Positions 43,037 to 54,128 of a DNA stretch of 64,000 nt are shown here, in pieces. Both the position numbers and the translations under genes were made by a program. How positions within the stretch are numbered: position 1 is the stretch's first letter; each line of letters begins with the position of its first letter. The notes under the pieces were generated by a model that was not told the DNA's origin, did no database searches, and saw nothing but the letters and a program-made list of their open reading frames with translations. This stretch comes from Callorhinus ursinus (Eukaryota > Chordata > Mammalia > Carnivora > Otariidae), in NCBI RefSeq assembly GCF_003265705.1, contig NW_020312902.1, positions 7,767,795 to 7,831,794 of the forward strand, given 5' to 3'.

Positions 43037-43052
43037 CTTCCCTCTCTCTCTC
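42992..43052. repeat. (TC)n microsatellite
   Basis: About 21 TC units, a CCCTTCC interruption, then more TC. Confidence 0.97.
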
Positions 43053-43104
43053 AGCGGTTCAGGGCATTTCATGTTAAAAACGATTAGACTCACAATCTAA
43101 ACAC

Positions 43105-43300
43105 AACGCAGTGGTTCTGAAGGCCTACTACGTGCCGGGCATGGCCCTAAGCCTCGCAAACACGAGGCTGGCCAAGCAGTATTATCCCCATTGGCAAAGG
43201 GGGCAAAGGAGCCAAAGGAAATTAAGAGACTTCCGCAAGTCACACAGCTGGGAAGTGGCAGAGCCAGGACTCAAACCCTGATCTGGCCAATGCCCTCATT
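43105..43300 (-). mobile_element. MIR, antisense
   Basis: 'aggcctactacgtgccgggc', 'aagtcacacagctgggaag', 'tggcagagccaggactcaaa' and 'ccctgatctg' are clear. Confidence 0.88.
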
Positions 43301-43480
43301 ACACTTTCTCTTCTTTCCCACAATCCTGTAGGGCCCTCCTGCAATCGCTGTTACCTGGTCAGGATCCCGAAGCCCGGAAATGAAAAATGATTCACCAGAG
43401 AGGCCAGGCCAGCTCGGGGCGGGTGAGGGGCCGGGGGGCGGGGGGGGAAGAGGGCTGTGGGAGCAGGAGAAGCCTATGAG
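43301..43480. other. Unique GC-rich DNA
   Basis: A G-run at 43432-43447 (ggggggcggggggg). No gene seen. Confidence 0.4.
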
Positions 43481-43700
43481 GGAGATGGTGCAGAAGGAAA
43501 CTGTTTGTTGTGAAACGTTTAATTATTGCACTTGGGGGTAATTTATTATCGGGGAAATTAAGTGATTCCATTAGCCTCCTGTCGCTTTCCAAAATAAATC
43601 TGTCAGAGTGGGATGAGGGGGGAAAGGAGGTGAGAGCTTCTCTGTTTTAATTTGTTTTTCTGCCGATTGCCAAGTGGAGGTCCAGACTCCATTTATCTAT
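43481..43700. other. Candidate conserved non-coding element
   Basis: Repeat-free, with a dense set of AT-core motifs: 'cgtttaattattgcac', 'gggtaatttattatcgg', 'aaattaagtgattcc' and 'ctgttttaatttg'. The pattern is typical of developmental enhancers; conservation is not tested. Confidence 0.3.
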
Positions 43701-44254
43701 GGGAAGGGAATTGGCGGTGCTCCTGCACGAGCCTCTCTGCTACATTCAGCCCCTCTGCAGCCACATTTCCATATCGGAACAAAAAAATGAGCCCAGCTTG
43801 GGAAAATGGGGCAAGTGCCCAGGCAGCACAGGAAGAGACCAGAGGCCTGGCAGCTAGAACCAGTTCTGCCCCCAACAAGCTCTGTGGCCTTGAGCAACTT
43901 GGCCCCCAGCTCAGAAAGGAAATTCTCCAATGGTAATGCCCCCTCCCCCCTAACATCCCCTCAGCACCGGCTGAGGCCAGCTTCCAGTAACTGTCGAGCC
44001 TTAACCCCACATTCAGCTTCTAATACGGACCCGGTCAGTGCAGAGCTCTCCTTGCTCCCCCACCCCCACCCCCAGGTACCGTCGCTATCTGGATCGAACA
44101 GGTGTAGCTCTGAGGGAGCAAACAGTGGAGCAGAACCAGAATTCGGGTCTGAGCCACTGCCCTGTATGGCCACCTCATTCCATGTGGGCGTAGGGAATGT
44201 TCTTCATATGCACCTGCACTACCCCGATCAGAGCAAGAGGAAACACTACCTGCC
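43701..44254. other. Unique non-coding DNA
   Basis: Frames of up to 152 codons (43806-44264) are overlapped by 105-, 97- and 70-codon minus frames. No domain. Confidence 0.4.
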
Positions 44255-44415
44255 TGGACTGTGAGCAACGGAAGACAAGGCACTATTGTTTTCTTCTGGG
44301 TATCAGAATGACTGCAGCGCCTAACCAAGTCAGAAGTGCTTTGTTATTCTTTGTATCTGCAGGGCTTGGTACGCAGCGGGTACACAAAAATATATTTGTT
44401 GAATGAATCGATCAC
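44255..44415 (+). mobile_element. L2 LINE 3' end
   Basis: 'tgttattctttgtatctgc', 'agggcttggtacgcagcggg' and 'atatttgttgaatgaatcga' are the terminal L2 order. Confidence 0.8.
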
Positions 44416-44460
44416 CCTGAGATATGAAATTTCTCACTCAGCTGAATGGACAACCAAATC

Positions 44461-44663
44461 TTTTTTTTTTTTAAAGATTTTATTTATTTATTTGACAGAG
44501 AGAGAGAGACAGTGAGAGAGGGAACACAAGCAGGGGGAGTGGGAGAGGGAGAAGCAGCCTTCCCACCGAGCAGGGAGCCTGATGTGGGGCTCAATCCCAG
44601 GACCCTGGGATCATGGCCTGAGCCGCAGGCAGACGCTTAACGACTGAGCCACCCAGGCGCCCC
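44461..44663 (-). mobile_element. CAN-SINE, antisense
   Basis: T-rich tail then AAAGATTTTATTTATTTATTT, (GA)n, 'ggaacacaagcagggggag', and the head 'cgactgagccacccaggcg'. The target-site duplication tggacaaccaRatc lies at 44447-44460 and 44664-44677 with one mismatch. Confidence 0.97.
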
Positions 44664-45654
44664 TGGACAACCAGATCATAACCAAGGGGGAGGAGATTGC
44701 ACTTTTTTTTTTTTTTTTTTTTTTTTTTACATAAAAAAATCTAGATATCTGGAGAGAGACGAGCTGAGGGCGGTCTAGCAATTCCAGAGGGGAGAAGCCA
44801 AATTTTGCTCCTCGGCCCCAAGAGCTCTGATTTCCTCAGCAACTCCACTGTGACTCCAGGCAGATGAATGCCACCACGGAGAACGGTGCCAAGGGCCCCG
44901 GGGCCGCAGGAGTCGGCCTCTCACAGACGCCTCGCCCTGGTCACGGACACAGGGACCAGCAATCTTCCTCCTGGCCCAGTTCCCCAGTCACTTCCTCATC
45001 TAGAACGTGATAACAGAGCAGCATTGCCCAGCCCCTGAAGACAGAGCCAGGAACACCAGGCTACCAAGTTCGTGTTCGGGCCACTGGCAGACCCAGGCAC
45101 TGCGTGAGACCTTCTGGAGGGTTCAGCACCCAGGAGTCAGGGCACTCTGTAGTCGAGGCAGGCACCAAGCTCAAAGCCAAAAGGGCCCAACACTGCCATC
45201 CGCAGAGGCACCAAGACATGTGGCTGCCATTATCAAAGAACTGTTCCAGCTCCCTAGTCGTAGCTCATGTGCTGGGAGTGAGGCTTCCCCACCACAGACG
45301 CTGTGTCTGACCTCACCCCTGCCCACCACCAGCATTCACTCAGTGATCCACTGAGCTGGAAGGAACACACACACAAGCCCTGGACACACATCCTGGGTGG
45401 TTTCCTAAGTCAATAAATAGCTGTAGTTGCCATCAGTCACTCACACTGGTTGAAGTTATGAGGCCAGTGAACACAGGCTGGGAGAGAGATCCAGGTGCCG
45501 GACCCAAGTGCCGCACATCCCTGTCCCCACCCCCTCGTGTCGGGGGTTGCGGGGGAGAACTACCCCTCTCTCTTCTACGATGACTGCCTGGGCCCCTTCT
45601 TCGCATCTGCCATAAGCTAGCTAGATAACGTCAAGCAAGTCCCCCAAATCCGTG
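44664..45654. other. Unique DNA with a T(26) tract
   Basis: The T-run lies at 44703-44728 and no element is recognised next to it. 44870-44945 is relatively CpG-rich. The 115-codon frame at 45007-45354 has no domain. Confidence 0.4.
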
Positions 45655-45812
45655 TGTCTTAAACTTTATTGTGCACACGAATCACCTGGAGACACAGGTT
45701 TTAATGTAGCAAGGCCCGGGCAAGGGCCTGAAATCCTGCATTTTTAGCAAGCTCTCAGGTGATACTCATGCTCCCGGTCGGCCGACCACACTTTGAGCAG
45801 CAATGCCCTAAC
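45655..45812 (+). mobile_element. MER5A-type hAT element
   Basis: 'cttaaactttattgtgcac', 'cgaatcacctggagacac', 'ctgcatttttagcaagctc', 'caggtgatactcatgctcc' and 'accacactttgagcagcaa' give the near-complete MER5A order. Confidence 0.88.
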
Positions 45813-45814
45813 CT

Positions 45815-45955
45815 CCTGGGTCCTCAGTTTCATCTGTAAAATGGGGCTCACAGTAGCTACCCCATAAGGTAGAGACTAAACATCATCACATCTGTGAGGC
45901 ACCCAGCAGAGTGTCTGGCATGTCATGGGGCACGTAACAAATATGAGTTTCACCT
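45815..45955 (+). mobile_element. MIR fragment
   Basis: 'tcctcagtttcatctgtaaa', 'atggggctcacagtagctac' and 'agagtgtctggcatg' give the MIR 3' half. Confidence 0.8.
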
Positions 45956-46059
45956 TCCCTGCTCTGCCACGTCTTTCTAGCTTACCCCCGAGCCAGTGGC
46001 TCTTGACCTTGTTTGGCCAATAGACCCCTCTGAGAACCTAATGAAAACTAAAGGTTCTT
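45956..46059. other. Unique or diverged DNA
   Basis: Contains 'ccagtggctcttgacc', possibly a second hAT or MER scrap. Confidence 0.3.
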
Positions 46060-46460
46060 TACCAGCCATGAGCTAGCCTGTGCTGCGGTAATGAAAAGTC
46101 CCAAATCTCCATGACATAACACAACCAAAGTGTACTCCGTGCTCTTGCTACACGTTCAGCTTGGGTCAGGGGGGTTCTTCTCACTGTAGTCATTCAAAGA
46201 CCCTGATGACAGAACCTCCATCTCAACATACTAGTGCGTGTCCCTCCTCTTGGAGGACAGGCACACGGTGAATCACACATCGGCTCTGACAGGATCTGCT
46301 CAGAAGTGACCTACAGCACTTCTCCTGTTTCAGAGACCAAAACAAGTTCCCACGCAATGCCTCATTTCAGAGGGGCCAAGGACGTGCAATTCTACCCTGT
46401 GCCCAGAAGATGGAGAGCCAGAAGTATGTGGTGAAGAACGCTAATGATTACCACCCACCT
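46060..46460 (+). mobile_element. Ancient LTR-like repeat, unnamed
   Basis: 'tgacataacacaacc', 'cagcttgggtcagggggg', 'gaagtgacctacagcacttc' and 'atttcagaggggccaagg' resemble old LTR sequences. Low certainty. Confidence 0.35.
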
Positions 46461-46589
46461 ACTTCCCAGGGGAGAGGACGCAATATCGAAGCTTGCTCAT
46501 AATTCCAGGAGGTCCACAGACACCCCAAGCCCAGTCCACCCTTTATACTTGCTGAGCATGTTCAAAGGAAACTAGGGAGAAGTAGGGCT

Positions 46590-47062
46590 CATGCATCAGT
46601 TCAATAAAGGTTAACTGAGCGTCTACAATGTCAGGCACATTCGGGGAGGGAAACAAGACAGAACAGGTCCATGCTCTCACGGGTCTCATATGCGAGCGGG
46701 GACAAACACCCAATAAGTGTGGTAGTAAGTACTATCAAGGTTATGTACAAGAGTGTGCTGTAACAGAGTACCTGGAAGGTTGGGAGAGACCTACTTTAGA
46801 TGGAGAGGTCAGAGAAGGCCCCTCTGAGTGGTGAGAGCTGAAACCAAAACAGAAGAACCAGAAGGAGCCAGACATGTGGCCGCCTAGAAGAAACGCATTC
46901 CAGGCGGAGGAAACAGCAAGTGCAAAGGCCCTGTTTCAGGAAGTGATCAATCCGCTGGATGGATAGATGGAAGGCCAGCGTGGTGCAGTCTTTGTGAGTG
47001 AACTGGGCGGTTGGAGAAGTTGAGGTGGGACAGAGTCAGGGAGGTCAGGCCAGATCATGGGA
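46590..47062 (-). mobile_element. L2 LINE 3' region, antisense
   Basis: 'ttaactgagcgtctacaatg', 'gtcagagaaggcccctctg', 'cattccaggcggaggaaac', 'agcaagtgcaaaggccctg' and 'gtcaggccagatcatggg' are the antisense L2 order. Confidence 0.85.
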
Positions 47063-47399
47063 GCCCTGGCTATGTGTTTATGCTGCCTGACCCCGATCCT
47101 GGGGATCCTTCCCCCATTTCAAGGGGAGATGGCGACATCCTGAAGACCACCGGTGGGAGTCAGCTAGAACCTCAGGACAAGACAGCCTGAAACTGAGTCC
47201 AGGGCCTAGAGGACAGATGACACTCGTGGTAAGTCCAGGAGCCTAGAGAACAAGACCCTCCCTAAGGAGCTGCCATTCGAGTCTTCTCTCTCCCCACTGC
47301 AGGACCCAGCTTGGAAGCTTCCTTCTATAACTCAACACATCCCCCTTTTTTCTTGTACAAAGACCCATGCCACCCTCCTTTCCTGACTCAGCTGTACCA
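47063..47399. other. Unique or L2-adjacent DNA
   Basis: The first 100 bases may continue the antisense L2. Otherwise nothing recognised. Confidence 0.35.
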
Positions 47400-47915
47400 G
47401 GCTGGCCTCCCCGTCTCCAGACCAAGTTTCCTACATTCCTACCTCCAAGCTGTTATGATACTCCTCCTTAATGCTGTGTAATGTGCTCTCTCCCTGAACA
47501 TGGACCATTCTTCCTGCAGAAAACAGCTTAAATCCCACCTTCTTTCTGACACCTCTAAGGACCACCCACATGCTGGAGCCAGCTGACCTCTTCTTAAATA
47601 TTTTAAGCAGCATTGAATTGGCCTAATGGCACTGGTCACTATTTCACACATAATTCTCCTCTCTCAGGAAACTATAAGCTGGTGGAGAGCAGGAACGATG
47701 TAGTTAAGGAGCTGCCCCTCGTCTTCCACAGTTGGTACTCGGGAAATTGTTGAACTTGACAGAGGCAGTAGACTGGGAAATGTGCCAACATTGCCCTCTG
47801 TACCCCGGCTCCCTGGAGGACAGGGTTGGACCTGTGGCTTACTCATCTCTGCATCCCAGTCCCCTAACACAGGACCTGGAGCTGGCCAGCACTCAGTGGG
47901 TGTTTGTGAAGTAAA
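47400..47915 (+). mobile_element. L2 fragments, sense
   Basis: 'agcttaaatcccaccttc', 'gtcactatttcacacata', 'aactataagctggtggagagc', and a second L2 end at 47800-47915 ('ctctgcatcccagtcccc', 'cactcagtgggtgtttgtg'). Confidence 0.65.
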
Positions 47916-47929
47916 CCATGGGACTCACT

Positions 47930-48048
47930 TAGGCTGGTGATTTTGGATAAGTTACTCGACATCTCTGAGCCTCAGTTTCCTTATCTCTAAACCAGGGATG
48001 ATGAGTTCCCTCCACATCAGGTGGTTGTAAAGACCAGATGAAACAGAA
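47930..48048 (+). mobile_element. MIR fragment
   Basis: 'ttttggataagttactcg', 'acatctctgagcctcag' and 'tttccttatctctaaac' are the MIR core. Confidence 0.85.
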
Positions 48049-48644
48049 AAGGGACTGTGGAGTCCTCACATATTATGAGTGGCTGAATGGATCCCTGGTC
48101 AACAGACTTGGTCATTCCCCAGGGAACACCACACCCAACAGAGAAGGATGTGAACCAGAAGGTCGGCTGACACATCCTGCTTCTTACCAAAGCAGGCCGG
48201 ACCAAAAGCAAAGAATGACAAGGTTGTGTTTCAAGGAAGAGCATCTGTGCTTTGAACGGTGAGGATCTTCTCATCCATCATGTCTGATATCAACTCTGCT
48301 TGCCCTCCGCCTCTGATTCTTTCTCTTGGCTCGTGGGGATAGGGGAGGGGAGCTTGGGGAGCCAGGTCTCCAGGCTCCCCCTTATTTGCTTCTCAGGGGG
48401 CTGGTTTGAGTTGTGTTGCCCTCCAGAGGTCTGCTCCGGCTTCCCACACATTCTATGCATCAAAGGAAAGCCTGAGGAGCAGCAGCAAGGGTCAGTGAGC
48501 CCATCGTATGTATAGACAGCAGGTTTAGCTCCTATGGAGCAGTGAATGAGGCAGATCTGGGGGCCAACACCACTTTCAGCACCTGCACACCCAGCTAACG
48601 TTTCCCAGGAGGGCAGTGTTGAGTGGCCTTCTGGCCCTGCGGTG
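48049..48644. other. Unique non-coding DNA
   Basis: No repeat or gene recognised. The 131-codon minus frame 48290-48685 overlaps plus frames and a MIR. Confidence 0.4.
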
Positions 48645-48805
48645 TATAAGCTGTGTGACCTTGGGCAAATCTCCGAAGCCTTCAAGATTCACTTTCCTCC
48701 TAAGACCTGCTTCATAAGGCTTTGGTAAGAATGCATCCAGATAATGCTTAACAAACTGTCTGGCAAATGAAAAAGCTCAACCAATGTTAGCTATTCTGCT
48801 TATTA
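48645..48805 (+). mobile_element. MIR fragment
   Basis: 'aagctgtgtgaccttgggc', 'taatgcttaacaaactg' and 'tggcaaatgaaaaagc' give the MIR order. Confidence 0.8.
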
Positions 48806-49244
48806 TATCATCAAGGCCCAGGTTTGAGGTTTCAAAAGTGTCCTCTCAGACACGTTCCAAAAGGTAAAGAGTCACAAACCTACAGGGCATGCTCCTAACA
48901 CACTTGGGGATCTCCTCTATCACTTAGGCACTCCCCTGACACTCTCAGAGACAAAGGTGTCTGAGCCTTGTGAGCTTCTGCTGTACAACATTTGCAGAAC
49001 AAACTGGGAAGTGTCCACACTGGCAAGTTCCCAGACCATGATCATTTACAGAAGGTCCACACGTCAAAACTCTCCTTTGGATTAAGAAGCCAGAGAGGTG
49101 GCAGAAGGCAGAGTTCTCAAACATTTCTGTACCGAGGCCGAGCCACGCCCAGGTACACACTCAGTACCACTGGGAAAGTCTCACCTTATCAGCTGGTGGA
49201 TCAGGAAGTAAGTGTTCCTCCCCACCCCCAGTGCAGGGAAATGA
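48806..49244. other. Unique non-coding DNA
   Basis: Nothing recognised. The 146-codon frame 48992-49432 runs into an L2 tail and has no domain. Confidence 0.4.
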
Positions 49245-49382
49245 TGTGCTGCTGGTCACCTATCTGCGTTGCTCATCCGTTTTTGAATTTCTCAAAGGCA
49301 GTGACAATCCTATACGTCTGCAGAGGCCCAACACCTGACAAAGGGCAGGCACTCAATAAATGCTTGTTTAATTCAATCGAGT
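49245..49382 (+). mobile_element. L2 3' end
   Basis: 'ctcaaaggcagtgacaatc' then 'aagggcaggcactcaataaa' and 'tgcttgtttaattcaat' give the L2 tail. Confidence 0.7.
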
Positions 49383-49639
49383 GCAGAGAATCCTTTTTCT
49401 CTGCCCACAGAGGCAAAGAACAACAAGCCTGACCTATGGAAGTAGCTTCCGGAGAACTCCACCAGAGTTCCTGGGGTAGACGCACATCCAGCCTGGTGAC
49501 CGATCTTCTCTGCTCCATATGGGCATTTCAGTCTTGGGCTTTGGTTACCTGTGGGCATCTGCCCCTCCATCTGGACGTAGGAGCTTCTGAAGAGTAGACA
49601 CACTCTGTCTTCTGGCACAGACGGGGCACAAGCATTATT
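49383..49639. other. Unique non-coding DNA
   Basis: Nothing recognised. Confidence 0.4.
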
Positions 49640-50150
49640 AGTACGACATGCTGGCTACTCTCCATTTGCCCCTCCAAATCCTCCCTCCACCCTTCTCTGC
49701 TCTGTTCTGCGTCGTGGGAGGCTGAACTCCATGAACCGCATCAACAAGGTTTCCCAGGTAGCTGGCTTCCAGATGGTTTCAGTCAATAGGAGGTGCTAAC
49801 AGGAGATCGGAAGGTGAAAGGAGAAAGAGGTCCGGGTATTTATTTCCCCAGCAACCTCCCTGATGGATGATGGCTTGGCTAGTGGCTGTACTCCCCTACG
49901 CAAGTCCACGGCTCCTGTCAGGTGGCCCTCTCCTTCACTATTGGCTCTCTCCGGGTTCCATAACTGCTCCCTCCCTTGAGCCCTTCAGAGGCAGGTGAGG
50001 AAATGGCATTCTGCTGTTACCAACCCTGGGGTCCTTCATCATCCTTGTTGGTGTCCTTTAACCCCACCTGCTGCTTTTTAAACAGTCCCCTCAGTGAATT
50101 CTCCCTAATGACTAGCCTGACTGTGACATCTGCTTCCTAAATTTCAACAG
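49640..50150 (+). mobile_element. Possible ancient repeat, unnamed
   Basis: 'caatcctccctccac'-like text, 'gtttcccaggtagctggc', 'ttaaacagtcccctcagtg' and 'ctgactgtgacatctgc' look like a diverged old repeat. Not assigned. Confidence 0.3.
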
Positions 50151-50159
50151 ACAGGCCTG

Positions 50160-50300
50160 GAAATCTGAAGAGCTAGGGTCCTAGTCCTGGCACGGTGGCC
50201 ACTGACCATGTGCCTTTGGAGAGCCCCCGCCCCTTCTGGGTTCAGTCTTTTCCTCTGCACGATGGAGGATGACTTGACTAAGTGTCTCTAAGGCCCCTTT
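50160..50300 (+). mobile_element. MIR fragment
   Basis: 'tctagtcctggcacgg'-type text, 'gggttcagtcttttcctctg' and 'cacgatggaggatgacttg' give a diverged MIR. Confidence 0.6.
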
Positions 50301-50639
50301 ATGTTACAAATGTCCCCACATATCTCACAGGGTCCCTGGGACAGTACAGGGCACAGAGTTGGTGCTGGAGACTACTTTGATGGAAGGCTGCCAGGGTGGG
50401 GAGAGGAGAGAGGATGTGGGGAGGGCAGGGACATGGGGGAAGGTCTTTGAGCTGGAGATTAAAGTCACTACGACGTTGTTCATCGGTAGAAATGTGAACA
50501 GTCCATAGCAGAGGAAACTGGTTTCCTGTGACCTGGGTTTTATGCTTTATGTGTCTGAAATGGCCAGTGAGGGACAAAGAGGCTTGGCTGAGAGGAGGTG
50601 TGTAGAAAAGGGGCAATACAATAAATCACCAAGCATGGG
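50301..50639. other. Unique non-coding DNA
   Basis: Nothing recognised. Confidence 0.4.
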
Positions 50640-50855
50640 ATGAGATCAAAGCATCCTGAATTCAGATCTCAACTGTGCCATTTCCCAGCTCTGTGACCAT
50701 AGTTGTTTCACCCTCTAAACCTCTCATCCCTTTCCTTAGAGTGAGGATTATGTGAACAACCCCCTCAAGGGACAGATGTGAGAGTGAGAAATGTATGTAT
50801 AACATTTATCGCAGTGCCTGGAACATAGTCAGTGCTCAAGAAACATCACCTATCG
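50640..50855 (+). mobile_element. MIR, near full length
   Basis: 'gaattcagatctcaactgtgc', 'cagctctgtgaccatag', 'agtgaggattatgtgaac' and 'cagtgcctggaacatagtc' appear in order. Confidence 0.85.
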
Positions 50856-50879
50856 CAATAAATAGCACCTATCCTGTGA

Positions 50880-51845
50880 CCAATCAGCTGGACTGGGAAG
50901 CAGGGTACTATCTGGTATGAGAACCAGCAAGGCTGTAGAACACATTCACCCCGACAGCCTAAGCTAGGAGCCAGGAAATAAAACCCAAACTTAACCAGAG
51001 GTTAAGTCAGAGGAAACAAGATAAGAGCTTGTAACCAGCCCTACTCTCTTTCTAGGGACCATTTCCCAACTTTAATGCCATGAACTTGAATCTAAGTAGA
51101 GCATGTCGTTTCAATAAGCTTAAGCAGCAGAGATTAGACTCTAAGACAGCTGCAGGCACTGACATCTGCAGGACAGGGCACACATATGTGGGATGAGACT
51201 CTGTAGGCCTGACCAGACAGTGAGTGCTACAGGTTCAAAGGCTGAAGAGACATACAAGCTGAAGAGTGCTGCGGGGGGCACTGGGGCTCTGACCAGCCAG
51301 AGGGCTGAGAACTCCCGAATTCCTTTTTAACAGGCAATGAATCCAGATGAGACACCAGCATTCAGGGACTTAAAGGAAAATATTGCCTTAATGAATGCAC
51401 AGATGGGGAATCTCATAAGGAAGAAAAATTAAAACTATTTTAAAAAGAACCAAATGTAAATTATACAACTGAAAATGATCACTGCTGAAATGAGAGTTTC
51501 ACTAGATACGCTTAACTTCAGATAGCAGAAGAGTCAGTAAACGAAAAGATGGGTCTATAGAAATTATTAATCTGAAGAACAAAGAGACAAGAGATCGAAG
51601 AAAAGTAGAGCCTTAAAGACCAATAGGGCAGTATCATATGGCTTCACGTATCTGTAATTTGAGTGCTAAAAGAGAAGAGAGTGAAATAGGGCAAAAAAAA
51701 AAATGTTAAGAAATATAGAAAAAAAATCCAAATTTGATGAAAAAATACCAACTTACAGAACCAAGGAGCACAAATAAAAACAAAAATTTTTTTAAATGGA
51801 AAAAGTACAACCTGGAGCGTGATAGTCAAACTAATGAATGCCTCA
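50880..51845 (+). mobile_element. Old L1M or HAL1 5' region and ORF1 remnant
   Basis: 50880-51320 has the 5' UTR style ('ctgaccagccagagggctg'). 51320-51845 is A-rich ORF1-like text ('ctgaagaacaaagagacaag', 'aatttgatgaaaaaatacc'). No intact frame. Shares the 5' module with 6657-7265. Confidence 0.5.
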
Positions 51846-53175
51846 CTTGTCTCTCTCTCTCGTCCTGGCCCTTCTCCCTCTTAACTAGTCTGGTTTGAAC
51901 ATTGGTCTGACATCAGATCTTCCGTGATTGAGAAGGCAGAGTCAAGGGGGAAGCATCCTTGAGTTTGGTCACCAAACAGAGAGGTACTCAGGAGGATCTA
52001 GAACCATGGGCCCAGCAGCATGGGTATAAGTGGTGAAGTATGACTACATAGCCAATGTGTGGGTCCAGATTTATGCCACTGTCCACACCTGCAAAGCAGA
52101 GCACAGGGTGAGCATATGGTGAGGAACACCTCATTATTATTCACAGAAGTAATCTCCTGGAGAACCATCCATCTCCTAGAGAAACAGCCAGGCTCTTCCT
52201 TTGCATGTATCCATTTCTACTGAAATCTAGGGCCAGCTCTTTCCCACACTGTGAATCCTAGCTCCAGAGAAGAGAAGGAGAATGTGCTCTATCTACCCAA
52301 GGTTGCTCATGGCTTTAAAAGCAGAACTTCTCAGCATTTATGGCTAGAAGCTCTCTGAGATCAACCAGCCAAGAGAGGACCCAGGGCCCCAAATCCTCCT
52401 CCCAAGAGGTATTTCTCAGGTATGTTAGGAGATGCAGTCCCATTACACCCAATTCCCAGAGCAGGGAGAGGAAGGTGTCAAGTTGAGCATCAAAGTTAAA
52501 GCATGACCATCTAGTTCAGGCCCTGTGTCTGAGCAGCCCAGAGGCTCAGTGGGGCCAACGCTTCCAGAGAAGGAGATTTCATACCTCCATGCCCTCCTGC
52601 TGCTGCCTGAGGCTCCCAAATCATGGGGGAAGGGGGAGGGTGGAGATGAGGGTGAATGCCAAGCTCACTGTGAGACCAGAGAAGAGATGGGGTTAACCCA
52701 GGCAGCTGACCAGGAGCTGCTTTGGAATTTCTGAATAGGAGGTGCTCAGGAGCAGCAATCAGATGGAAGTGTTAGAGAGTATTTTTCAGGCTACCTGGGC
52801 AGCACTTCACCCGCCACTGGGAACATGTCACTGTCCACATCAAAGATGGGGAGGTTGAGGGGGACTAATATAAGGGCCACCTAATGCCACTCACCCTCTT
52901 GGCGCTGAATCCAGAGACTGCAGCCGAAAGGGGGGACAGAAGGGAGGCTTTTTCCCAGACAGTGTTAGAGAATAGACATAGCCCCCTCAAAACTAATTGC
53001 TCACAACGGCTTTTCAGGCATCCGTAAGGACTATGGGAGGGCAGGGCACGCTCATTTACTCTTCACCTCACACTGCCTGCTGTACCCACTATCAAAGCAG
53101 GCCCTGGTTATTGGTTCAGCTTGGAGACTAGAGAAGCAACATTTTCAAATCACCTGACTGGTCCTTGGCTATCTG
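51846..53175. other. Unique non-coding DNA
   Basis: About 1.3 kb with no recognised repeat or gene. Confidence 0.45.
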
Positions 53176-53606
53176 TATCAGTCAGAGTTCTCCAAAGACA
53201 CAGAACCAATAAAATACACTGTGTGTGGAAACAGACAGAGAGATTGATTGACTCTATGGCACTGGCTGACCCGGCGAGTCCCAGCTCTGTAGGGTAGGGT
53301 GGCGGGCTGGAGGCCCAGGGAAGAGCTGATACGACGGTCTGAGTCAGAAGGCAGTCTTCTGCAGAAAGTCCTCTTCTTTGGACTTTTTCTACCCAGGACG
53401 AAGCCAGTCATTTTTCTTAAGGCCTTCAGCTGACAGGATGCAGCCCAATCACCTTGGAGGGGGGAGCTAATCTGCTTTACTCAGTATCTATTGATTCAAG
53501 TGCTAATCTCATCAAAAAACCTTCATGGAAACATTCAGAATCATGTTTGACCAAATATCTGGGTCCTGCAGCCTAGCCAAGTTGACACAAAATTAACCAT
53601 CACACC
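53176..53606 (-). mobile_element. Ancient interspersed repeat, copy 3, uninterrupted
   Basis: Starts TATCAGTCAGAGTTCTCC and ends 'agttgacacaaaattaacc atcac'. Includes 'acacagaaccaataaaatac', 'gcccagggaagagctgat', 'ggagctaatctgctttac' and 'gattcaagtgctaatctc'. The best preserved of the three copies. Confidence 0.82.
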
Positions 53607-53779
53607 ATCATTCTCACAAGATGTGCCTACTGCGGGAAGGACCTGTGCAGGACACAGATGAGCCTGAGGACAAGGTCAACCAGAGCAGACGGGGGCTGCG
53701 ACTACCAAACTTGACTGTTCTCCTAGACGGCATCCGTAGAAATCATGGGTCCCATTTCCTTTCAGGGAGGCTAGACCAG

Positions 53780-53875
53780 AGCATCTGCAATTTGAATGCA
53801 CGTGTGAATCACTTGGGATCCGCGATCCCGAAATTCAGCATTTCCCACAAGGCCTGAGCGACCGCCTGACAGTCT
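53780..53875 (+). mobile_element. MER5-type hAT scrap
   Basis: 'cacgtgtgaatcacttggg' and 'aaattcagcatttcccac' match MER5 loosely. Confidence 0.4.
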
Positions 53876-53919
53876 ATGGACCCCACCTGGGGTCAGGAGC
53901 ACTGGCCCCAAGCTAGACT

Positions 53920-54128
53920 TCTAGGTCCAGTCCCAGCTCACCCCTCACTTGCTGTGTAACTCTGAACAACGGAAGTACTTACCCCCGTCCCTGAATCTTA
54001 TGTATAAAGTGGGGGGAGGGGGAAAAACTAATAGTATGAACTTCAGAAGATCTTTGTGAAATTAAAGAGAAAATGAACAGGACGTATTGTGGCAAACAGT
54101 TCAATCTCAATAAATGCTCTTGGCTACT
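53920..54128 (+). mobile_element. MIR
   Basis: 'ggtccagtcccagctcacc', 'cttgctgtgtaactctgaac', 'tatgtataaagtgggggg' and 'ctcaataaatgctcttgg' appear in order. Confidence 0.78.
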
